Assembly: GCF_040054535.1 (NCBI RefSeq)
Contig: NC_090785.1
Coordinates: forward strand, 13,367,501-13,431,500
Origin: Antennarius striatus
Taxonomy: Eukaryota; Chordata; Actinopteri; Lophiiformes; Antennariidae
Length of the DNA stretch: 64,000 nucleotides
Direction: 5' to 3'
Shown one piece after another: positions 45,201 through 54,064 of this stretch (within the stretch, counting starts at the first letter, position 1; each line of letters begins with the position of its first letter). Made by a program: the position numbers and the translations under genes. The notes below the pieces were generated by a model that made no database searches, was not told where the DNA came from, and saw only the letters and a list, made by a program, of their open reading frames with translations.

Positions 45201-46071
45201 TTTCCTGTTGTTTTGTGTTAAGAAACTGAACACACTGTATATGGGTTTATGGGTCTTTTCACACATAATATGTTCTGTCACCAGTGGCATTCCTCTTCAA
45301 CTGGATTGGCTTCTTCTTGTCGTTCTGTTTGACAACATCAGCCGCTGGCCGTTACGGGGCCATCTCTGGCTTCGGCCTGTCCCTCATCAAATGGGTTCTT
45401 ATTGTCAGGGTAAGATCTGAAAGTGAATTTTCACCACTACAAACAACAACATGATGGTCCAGTGGCTTCAAAGAGCTGGATTACATCTTCATAATATTAT
45501 ATAATCATGTTTTGGCCATATCTTTCCTTTCTTCCAGTTTTCGACCTACTTCCCCGGTTACTTTGATGGGCAGTACTGGTTGTGGTGGGTGTTCCTGGCT
45601 CTGGGTAAGTGAGAAACATTATGTACAATAATATGTACTGATATCAGTACAGTACTTGGAATTCAGTACTAGTGTCCGGTTAAAATTTTTCTATTACTTG
45701 ACGCTGTTGGTAGTAAAAAAAATTTTAATTGTAGTAAAGTTATATTTGAAACAACAAGTGCGTGGTTGTCCGTCTTTGTGTGTGGCTCCGTGGAGCACTG
45801 GCATTGTGCCCAGAGTGTCCCCCGCCTCATGCCCTATGCCAGCTGGGATAGGCTCCAGCTCCCCATGACCTGCTGCGGTGGACAAAGCAGTAGAAAGTGA
45901 AAATAAGTGAATTAATGTTTCAAATGAGGAATAATCTGAAAATCTTATTTTCTTTACCATCAAGGCTTCATGCTGTTCATCAGAGGCTTTGTTAACTACT
46001 CCAGAGTGCGTAAACTGGCTGATCCCACTTATGCCACTCTTCCCAGAACAAGGGTGCTCTTTATTTATTAG
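42280..46071 (+). CDS. ndfip1: NEDD4 family-interacting protein 1, seven coding exons, 218 aa
   Basis: Exons 42280-42315, 42714-42807, 44697-44836, 44938-45025, 45285-45409, 45538-45604, 45965-46071; 657 bp, 218 aa against 221 in human. Seen: three PY-type motifs in the cytosolic N-terminus (PPPYSS, PPSYSV, LPSYDEA), the block ADQLRIGNDGIFMLTFFMAF, and three membrane helices (about FFMAFLFNWIGFFLSFCL, AISGFGLSLIKWVLIV, YWLWWVFLALGFMLFI). It ends in TLPRTRVLFIY. Known: a Golgi/endosomal adaptor that recruits and activates NEDD4-family HECT ubiquitin ligases, with roles in metal-transporter turnover and exosome sorting. AATAAA at 48343-48348 implies a 3'UTR of about 2.3 kb. Confidence 0.96.
44330..44610 (+). 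repeat. Probable dispersed repeat in ndfip1 intron 2
   Basis: After an (ATT)n stretch comes CCCGCTTCAAAGCGGTGATG, the TTCGTTCGTCAGTCCGTTCG-type short tandem and a block beginning CAAAATATCTTCACAACC. This composition is typical of a common fish intronic repeat. The family is not identified. Confidence 0.45.
45745..45905 (+). repeat. Dispersed fish repeat (GGGATAGGCTCCAG-type) in ndfip1 intron 6
   Basis: GTGTCCCCCGCCTCATGCCC then AGCTGGGATAGGCTCCAGC, CCCATGACCTG and GTGGACAAAGCAGTAGAAAG is a signature of a very abundant fish interspersed repeat. The class is not settled here. Confidence 0.65.
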
Positions 46072-47430
46072 AGGTAAGGTCTATTAATGCAGTCATGCTC
46101 ATGATTTCTTTGGTGATACTTACTGGCATACAGGATTGATCTCCTTCAGTGGACCGTATCTCACGCTCCAGACATTTATCTGTGTTTTCTTTCTGTACTT
46201 GACCGATCACAAGATGCTTTGCTCAGAGTAACACCGTCTTCACTCACGGGTGACCTCTGACATACACAAACTTTGTTGCATCGTAAGCTGCAGCAACTTC
46301 TCCATCTTCCTCTGATTTTCCATCATCTGCTCCATAGCTGGATCAGTTGTCATGAGGCTAAATTCCATGATTAGAAACCTGATTTTTGCCACATCGTCGT
46401 CATGGCGCCACTGTGAACGTGATATCCAATGCTGTCTGACAAACCTGCATCCTGTTGAAAGGGAAGTGGAACGCTTTTCTAAAACAGAAACTGCTTTCTA
46501 CTAAACAGAGAGTTGACAAATTTATTATCTTCATTGCACGCTTTTCATCTCTGCTGAAGGTCAGCAGCTAAAACCTGCACTAGCTGGTTACCAAATTCTC
46601 AGATACAGCTTTTTCCACTTGACTTACATTGTAGGTAACGTTAACATCCTGGTTTTAGTAAAAAAGAACGAAGATGAAATAAAAACACTTGGTTTGTCAC
46701 ACACACTTTTTTCATCATTCTTAAAGGAAACGTCTTTTGAACTACAGAACACCCAACCACTATTTATTCATTTTAAAAAGTATTGGTTTGCAAAAAAATG
46801 GAATTTTAAAGTGTGGGAAGTATTCATGTATGAAAGTCAACCACTGATACAATTTACCTTACTCAAATTTAGGTGATCGGATGTGGAAGAACTGGACACA
46901 ACTGAGACTAGAAACAACTTTGTGAAGATACTTAAGAAAACTGTCAGGCAAGTTATAGATGAGGACAACTGTCGATGAAACATTCAGGAATTATATCACT
47001 TGTTTAAATTTGTTTTGAACTTTCATTAATTGAAAGTGGTTAAAATTGGTAGTCCCTTAATGTACTCATTAGTGCAGAATGTGAAGTGCTATTTACATCT
47101 CTGTCTGTAATGTATCAGTAATGCCTTATATCATTTGATGGTAGCATTGGAGCATGCATCTACCCTAAAGGTCAGTCATTGAGGAGAGTTGGTGACATGT
47201 TGGTGACACCTGAAGCCACAGGTACTTATTAATCCAACAATCTGTAGACTTACCACAGCATGCAACAGCAATTTATTTGCACTAATATCACTTAACGGTT
47301 TTTATTGTGACTATTATAAACTCAAATACGACATAGACATGAGAAGCTTTCATCAGGCTTTAAATGCTGAAAGACGGATTCACCTCTCACCGACCTGTTG
47401 GCATTGACTAGTGTTCTCGGTTTTTTTTAG

Positions 47431-47445
47431 CCAGGAGGGGGCAGT
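47431..47445 (+). promoter_or_regulatory. CTCF-like motif 4
   Basis: CCAGGAGGGGGCAGT fits CCASYAGRKGGCRSY at 14 of 15 positions. It lies within the inferred ndfip1 3'UTR, before fgf1. Confidence 0.5.
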
Positions 47446-47745
47446 GTTGTCCCCTACGTTTCTTAAAGACCCATTGAGACCTAAGAAACTCCAAGGTCGT
47501 TATCATTTTACAAAATCATGGTTGTGATTCAAATGCATTGTAAGTAGAGTGTGTCAAAAATCTGTCATTTTATAAGAATTTTACCGGTAAATTGTTTTGT
47601 TGCACATTCAATTTGGTAAACAATCCCACCTGGAAATGACTGAGTTATAAATCTAATTTTAGATTCAGTTCCTGCATTACGGCTGCAAATTTCCTGTTAT
47701 AAATCCAGCAGCTCAGTTTAATAGACATATGAGTGCGTGTTTTCT

Positions 47746-47775
47746 TTTTCATGCCTTTTGAAAAAGGCATGAAAA
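47746..47775. repeat. Near-perfect palindrome, 14-bp arms
   Basis: Arms 47746-47759 and 47762-47775 (TTTTCATGCCTTTT and its reverse complement) are separated by two bases. It would form a stable hairpin in the ndfip1 transcript. Confidence 0.85.
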
Positions 47776-48364
47776 GACGTGTAACACCTTGGGTTTACTG
47801 TGACTCTTCAGGGAGTCAGTGTCTCATTTGCTGTCAGTAGAAAAGCTGCTCAGAATTTCTGTCCCTCAGAGAAAAATAACCCAGATTTCATTTTCAGGTG
47901 GGTTTTGTTTTAAGTAAACAATGGGAATGGGAAATGTTTCTTCTCCTTTTAACAACTCATGAGGTAATGTAAGATTCCAGCTCTCATTTGGGTATCAAGA
48001 ATATTATCAAACAATGTTGTATGCATGTGCATTTTTACATCATAACCAGTGAAACCCAGAGGATGTTCCCATCGTTACTTTACATCCCTAACATTTAACA
48101 CAAGGACTAAATGATCAGCGGTGCACGGTTGTTCTAAAGGTTTAAAGGAGACGTCACGTCACGATGGTGTAGTCAGTAAAAATGGAACTCTGTCAGATCC
48201 AGCTAGCTGAAATGTTTCATCATCAGTAGATATCACACCGTATTCATGGCTTTGACACGCCCATTATGCTAATTTCTATGTGATGTAGAGCTGCAACTTT
48301 GAGGATTTGTTTATGAAACTGTACAGAAAATGTTTAGTGTTCAATAAATATCACTTTCAATGTG

Positions 48365-49120
48365 TGTTATCTGTGTTATCTGGATTATTGACTGCAGTCC
48401 CATTGAGACTTATGATAAATATGCTCTGATAATAAATGATGTCACTGCAATGCTCAGTATTTACAGATCAGCATAATGAAGATATGTGTGTCCAGCAACA
48501 GAACCAAAGCCTTTCTGCATGTGTAATGATGCATTGTGTGGTTTTATTGCCACCAAGTGATCTAATAACTACGGAATATGACATAATTCTGTACTGCAGC
48601 TCCTCTGCTTTTTTGCATTTGGAGAGCCCAGAATAGACCCCAGAGTGGAAGCTAGAAAGTACATGACATTGCCATGCCAAAAAAATTCTCACTCAAATAC
48701 TTTGTGTCAGTTTGGCTCAATTTGTGAGAAAAGTAAACCTTTTCTAATATTTGTATTTCTACAAGTTAGTGATCCTCCAAAGCTATTTCTGCATCCTTAC
48801 TTTTCCAGAGCCATGAAAAAAAGTTCTAGTTTGTCAGCCTCTAGTCCAACCTGTCACCATGTACAACTGCAAGCAATGTACATGTAGTCCATGTACAACT
48901 GCAAACAATTTGAACCCCCCAGGGTTCGGGATAGGGTTTTGATCTTTTTCTAGTGTGACGGATGAAAGGGGAATATTTGTTTTGACTTCTTTCCAGAATT
49001 AATACAGTGATAGTTTATGAATACTATATTATAGATTGATACCTTCTGTGTTGCACACAGACTAGTTTCCATGATGTGTTGAATTTTAAAAAAAAACAAA
49101 ACACGGTTTGACTACATATT
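48365..49120. other. ndfip1-fgf1 gap; no gene seen
   Basis: AT-rich. In mammals spry4 lies in this interval; no sprouty-like cysteine-rich ORF is present here. Confidence 0.5.
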
Positions 49121-49753
49121 TACACACCATGTTGACATTGCTTTATTCTGCCTCATGCAAAATTAAGTCTCTTTCATGATAATGGTGACATGTTGACAAT
49201 AAAAGGCTCAGCAATGGCGAAAAGATGTAGAACAGATGTACCCAGATCCGCATCAAAATTCAAATAACTCCTTGGCTTCAGATCCATCCTTTTATAAAAC
49301 TGAATCAAAATCTGTTCACAAACACAAACATCTGTTCTCATCACCTCCTTTTTGCTGTGCTGCAAAATTCACCATCGTCTGATAACAACTAGAGATGCAG
49401 TTACTATTGGATGATCTCCAAGTACTTATTGAGGACACTGTCTGGTTGTTCACCTAATATGTTCTTCTGCACTGTTACAAAGATTTGCTATCAAACAGAA
49501 AGTTAAGCTGTGTTGGAAAAAAAGAAGACAACATATCTGTGAGCTTTGCTTCAATATACTGTATGATTATTGGATGGACGACCAGCTACATTTTAGTTCA
49601 GGTCAGTCTCAATCCTAACAAAGTATCACATTTGATCATCTCATATTTTCACATCACTTTATGTCGTGTTCTAGCTCGGTTCATGAAATTCAATTCATGA
49701 TGCACTATGGAGCAGCTTCCATCAATGCTGGGATGAGTGTCTGCTGACCATAT

Positions 49754-52700
49754 TCACTCCCCAGAGTCACTCAGCTGTCGGGGCAGAAAGAAGATGGCTT
49801 TCTGTCCAATGTGAGTCCTGGGACCCAGTTTAGGTTTTCCGTTCTTCTTCAGGGCTATGTACCAGTTCCTGTCCTGATGCTTATGGGACCGATACGTATT
49901 GTAGTGGTTCTCCTCAAGCTTCTCCAGGAAGTAACATTCGTCACTGACAGTGCCCTGAGAAATAAACACAGTGAGAAGCATCATCAGCTGACAGCATCTG
50001 AGTTGGTTGGTTTGAGGTAAAGTTTAAAGATGCAGTCACCAAACTTTAAATCAAAAATCAAAATGAGTGAATGATCAATATTAACAATGGATTTAAAAAG
50101 ACCCTCCGCTTTATGTGTGAACAATGTACTGCCACATGGACCATTACATACTCACTGAGCTGTACAAAAGTCCCTCGTCATTCATGGCCAGATAGCGCCC
50201 TGCTTCTGTTCCCTTGATGACCACGACGCCTCTGTCAACAGCTTTGAGCCTTAAAACAGCTGAGGTGACAAAATATGACATTGTGTGTGTTTAATTTTGG
50301 TTTCATTGAATTAAAGTGGGCTTATACTAGAGATACGATATACAGAGTGCCATTCTAGGTTCAATTAATATTGATAATTACAACACTTCCCTTTAGTCAA
50401 TGGCACGGCTTTGGTTCTGGAACCAACCATCTCTAGGGGGCCTGAATGTCTATTTGCTGGAGAGGCGGAGGGCTGTGTGGGCTTACTCTTGATTATATAT
50501 TGGATTATATTCTGGTAGATTAAAGGGTAGTTTTCCCTGAACCTCCGGGTCGGGGAACTTTTGTCTGCCAAACAGCAATTCAGTCCCTGCATAGCGTCTC
50601 TACAGGAGTCCCCATTCTTCTAATGGGGGACTTCAATGCTCACGTGGGCAATGGAAGGGAGGAACAGCCTGATCGATCTGGACCTGAATGATGTGCATTT
50701 GTTGGATGTCGGTGCCATTAACACTTTGTTTGAGCAAAAGGATGTGCACAAGTACACATAGTACCAGGACACAGTAGATCGAGGATCGACTTTAATAGTC
50801 ATATCGGCTGATCTAAGCTGTCAACTGATCACCTGGTGGTGAGTTGGATCAGGTGGCAGGAGAAGATGCCAGACAGACCTGGGAGACCCAAACAGATAGT
50901 GAGGGTCTGCTGGGAACGTCTGGCTGAGGACCCAGTCCAGTCAACTTCCATCTTCCGCAACATGGTTCTGGCTTCTAGTCAGGATTATCCCCGGACGCCT
51001 TCCTAGGGAGGTGTTCCAGCTAAATCCATCTGGGAGGAGACTCGAGGCGGACCCAGGACTTGTTGGAGAGAACATATCTCTCCATTGGCTTGGAAACACC
51101 TTGGGATCCACACAGATGATTTGGTGGGAGTGACTGGGGAGAGGAGAGTCTGGGTTCCCTGTTAAAACTGCCCACCCTCACACGGATCTTGATAAGCAGC
51201 TGAAAACAACACTTTAACACAGTCCAACCCCTGGACCTGTCTTTAGTTTGCTGCTACCGAAGTCTTTTAAAATTGCAATATTTATCCATCTAACCCTATG
51301 GGGTTAAGGTTAGGGGTTAGAGTTAGGGTTAGGGTTAAGGATTAGGGGTGAGGGTTAGGGTTAAGAGTTAGGGGGTTAAGGTTAGGTTAGGGTGGTAAGG
51401 GTTGGGGTTAGATTAGGGGGGTTAGGGTAAGGGTTAGGGGTTAAGGTTAGGGGATAGGGTTAGGGATGGGGTTAGAGTTAGGGTTGAGGATTAGGGTTTA
51501 AGGTCAGGGGTTAGGGTCAGGTGATTGGGGTTAGGGGTGAGAGTTAGGGTTAAGAGTTAAGGGGTTAGGGTTTGGTGTTAGATTAGGGTTAGGTTAGGGG
51601 GATTAGGGTTAGGGTTAAGGTTATGGATTAGGGTTAGGAGGTTAGGGTTATGGTTATGGGTTAGAGTTAGGGGGTTAGGGTTAGGGTTAGGGAATAGGGT
51701 AAGGACTAGGATTAGGGGTTAGGTTTAGGGGTATGGTTAGGGGTAGGGTTTAGGGGTTAGGGTTAGGTTAGGTGGGTTAGGGTTGGGGTTAGGTTAGGTA
51801 GTTTAGGGTTAGACATTCCATGTCCCTACAGCTGGACTCATTGTCTGGGGATTGGGTTGTCGAGACACATGCTGACGACTACCACCTAATCCACACTGCA
51901 CCGGTCCCCTACGGTTTCCTCAGCAGGTGGTGAGTCCACCGGAGGTTGGGCCCACGTCGTCCCATGTTCCACGCCCACGTTCCATCCATGGGAAGGATGG
52001 AATGTGAGATTGACAGACGGATCAGTGCAGCTCCTGCAGTGATGCAGTTGCTGTATAGGTCCGTTGTGACAAAGGAGCTGAGTCGCAAGATGAAGCTCTT
52101 GATTTACGTTGCTATCTACGTTCCTACTCTCACCTATGGCCATGAGCTGTGGGTCATGACCAAAAGGACAAGATCCCGGATACAAGCGGCTGAAATGAGT
52201 TTCCTCGGTAGACAACTGTGGAGTGGTTGGGCGCACCCTTAGAGGTAGGGTGAGGAGGAGAACCCGAGGAAAATCTAGGCTGGCCTGGGAACGCCTCGGG
52301 CTCCCCCTGGAGGAGCTGGAGTAAGTGTCTGGGGAGAGGGAAGTATGGGTATCCCTCCTGAGACTGTTGCCCCCGCGACCCAGCCCCGGATAAGCAGTTG
52401 ATGATGAATGGATGGATGGATGGGTTAGGTTTAGGGTAAGGGTTAAGGTTAGGGGTTGGGGCTATGGTTAGGTCAGGTTACGGAATTGGGTAAGGATTCG
52501 GGTTAGGGATTAAGGTATAGGCTTAGGGTTAGTGGTTAGGGATAAGGGTTTGGGTTAGGTTAGGGGGGTAGGGTTAGGGTAGATAGATAGATATATAGAT
52601 AGATAGATAGATAATTAATCCCAGAGGAAATTGTATTAAATGCGACCCAGATGAGACAAAGATTAAGGTTAGTGGTTAGGGATTAGGGTTAGGGGTAAGG

Positions 52701-53517
52701 GTTTTGGGTTAGGGTTATGGTTAGGAGTTAGGTTTAGGGTTGGGGTTAACCCTAACCCCTAACCCTATCCATAACCCTAACCTAACCCTAACCCCCCTAA
52801 CCTAATCCTAACCCGAAACCCCCCTAACCTAACCCTAACCCTAACCCTAAGGTTTGGGTTAGGGTTAAGGGTTAGGCATTAGGGGTTAGCGTTAGGGGTC
52901 AGCATTGGGGGTTGGGGTAAGGAGTTAGGGCTGCATCTGGGGGAACGTCGAGTTGTTTCACTGTGTTCACAACGTGATATGAGTCTTTCACATAGGCCAG
53001 GTGTCGGATTGCCAGGGGATTCAAATAATGGTCCAGGAATTGTGCTGTGCGATAGTGTCTGACTGCTCAAGCAAGACCTATCGGTCTCCCTGGTGGCACC
53101 TGGAAGGGCACTGTCCATTTCTCTGGATCCTTATTGCCCTCGGGTAGCATTTAAAATCTCCTTTCGCGAGGACAGGGATCCCCAACAGATACTTTTTTGT
53201 CTGGCATAGGGTTAGGTTTAGGGTCATAAGCTCTTTTCTCTCATCTTTCTTCTATGGGACGCCTTTGGACCTCACACTCCTGCAGAAAGCCAGGGTCATT
53301 GAACGCATCTTGTTACAGGCCCGGTGCGGTGGTGAAATGCGCAGCGCGCTGCGGACTTACTGTGAGCGTCTCCGTCATCCCTTTGGCCGCGCACCGTCCC
53401 GTCGGCCTGGATCTGGAGGTGATGTCCTCCGTTCATGCAGTACAGCCGCCGGTGGTCCAGCGTCAGCCCGACGCTCACCGCTTGATGTCCGGATCCGAAG
53501 CCCTCTCCATCCGCCAT
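49754..53517 (-). CDS. fgf1: Fibroblast growth factor 1 (acidic FGF), three coding exons, 153 aa
   Basis: Exons (minus) 53517-53361, 50259-50156, 49954-49754; 462 bp, 153 aa against 155 in human. Phases match (157, 104 and 201 bp). Seen: start MADGEG with a strong Kozak context (A at -3, G at +4), [51 protein letters not shown], and the heparin-binding loop [13 protein letters not shown] followed by GQKAIFFLP. There is no signal peptide, as expected for FGF1, which is exported without the secretory pathway. An in-frame ATG 33 codons upstream (53616) would give an N-terminal extension. The 3.1-kb first coding intron is packed with satellite and LINE fragments. A reverse-strand AATAAA at 49142-49147 suggests a 3'UTR of about 0.6 kb. 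Confidence 0.96.
50500..51265 (+). repeat. RTE-clade (Rex3-like) LINE fragment, endonuclease part joined to a 3' part
   Basis: The plus strand shows [16 protein letters not shown] (the LGDFNAHVG endonuclease motif) and [20 protein letters not shown] from the endonuclease-RT linker. It then jumps to a [14 protein letters not shown] and [12 protein letters not shown] 3'-terminal end, so the RT core is missing. Several stops are present. It lies inside fgf1 intron 1. Confidence 0.7.
51294..51815 (+). repeat. Telomere-like (TTAGGG-variant) satellite array 1
   Basis: About 520 bp of degenerate GGTTAGGG/GGGTTAAGG units, all G-rich on the plus strand. It is interstitial, within fgf1 intron 1. Confidence 0.9.
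51816..52423 (+). repeat. Rex3 (RTE-clade) LINE 3' fragment
   Basis: The plus strand reads [39 protein letters not shown] and [20 protein letters not shown], a signature of fish Rex3. It continues to the typical 3' end ([27 protein letters not shown] in frames) and an (ATGG)n tail at about 52405-52423. It is 5'-truncated and frameshifted, and flanked on both sides by telomere-like arrays. Confidence 0.85.
52424..52579 (+). repeat. Telomere-like satellite array 2
   Basis: Further degenerate GGTTAGGG units immediately after the Rex3 tail. Confidence 0.85.
52580..52665 (-). repeat. GATA microsatellite plus L2-like tail remnant
   Basis: An (AGAT)n run (52580-52613) is followed by AATTAATCCCAGAGGAAATT. 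This is the reverse complement of the L2-type tail seen at 38680, so it is a minus-strand insertion inside the telomere-like array. Confidence 0.65.
52666..52920. repeat. Telomere-like array 3 with strand switch
   Basis: G-strand units up to about 52747, a palindromic GGGTTAACCC at 52743-52752, then C-strand CCCTAA-type units to 52850, then G-strand units again. The first junction has the TTAGGG-to-CCCTAA head-to-head orientation. Confidence 0.85.
52921..53225. other. Unclassified sequence between satellite and fgf1 exon 1
   Basis: Moderately GC-rich. No coding similarity was recognised, although it resembles repeat-derived sequence. A short telomere-like remnant lies at 53205-53222. Confidence 0.35.
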
Positions 53518-53519
53518 TC

Positions 53520-54060
53520 TACCGGTAGGAAGCAGAGTCCGTTTCGGAGAAACCATCGGGCTGGATCCCCTGAAGCGGTCAGGTGGTGATTGCTCGTGAA
53601 TGCGCGCAGAGATCACACAAGAAGCTGGATGCGCGTTCCCGACTCAAGTCTCCAACGTTGTGCAGACCTGAATTGTATTTCGGTCAAACGTGTTTGTTTT
53701 ACTTTTTTAACTTTATTTGCTTGATGCAAACTACTGAATTGGCATGAATGCGTTTATTTTTGGTACTTATTTTGATTTAAGATTTTGAAGCCCATGCCTA
53801 AGTAAAATCTTGAACACAATATGATTTTTACTTATAGTGCAATATTTTTATTTGTAGTTACTTTAATTGAAGATCTCAAACGTGGGAAAAAAAGCGTAGT
53901 TTAAAATATAGCGGGTGAACTTAAGAATTTATCTCCATCGGATCATTTAACAATAACCTTCAGCACCATAAACTACCCCCTAACACGAACCATGACATGT
54001 AAACTAAATTAAACTTCAACCGTGTTCATGTACGGCCAGCAAACCAAGTGTCAGAATGGA
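53520..54060. other. fgf1 5' region and gap to nr3c1
   Basis: The left 130 bp are GC-rich and include the fgf1 5'UTR or start region. The remainder is AT-rich. No gene seen. In mammals ARHGAP26 separates these two neighbours. Confidence 0.4.
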
Positions 54061-54064
54061 AAAA

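Larger units (their letters stand above)
46072..48360 (+). other. ndfip1: ndfip1 3'UTR (inferred)
   Basis: No ORF of interest lies between the ndfip1 stop and the AATAAA at 48343. A consensus donor-like AGAG|gtaagg begins two bases after the stop, so a spliced 3'UTR is possible. It contains a 14-bp-arm hairpin (47746-47775) and a CTCF-like motif (47431-47445). Confidence 0.5.

Noticed and set aside
46072-49120. spry4 between ndfip1 and fgf1
   Set aside because: No long cysteine-rich single-exon ORF in either strand, so it is absent from this interval.
51294-52920. Real chromosome end or fusion point
   Set aside because: The units are degenerate and single-copy exons of fgf1 continue on both sides. 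An interstitial satellite is the safer call, although the orientation switch is kept as a finding.
53254-53589. Plus-strand ORF of 111 aa in GC-rich DNA
   Set aside because: It is the antisense shadow of fgf1 coding exon 1 and its upstream region.
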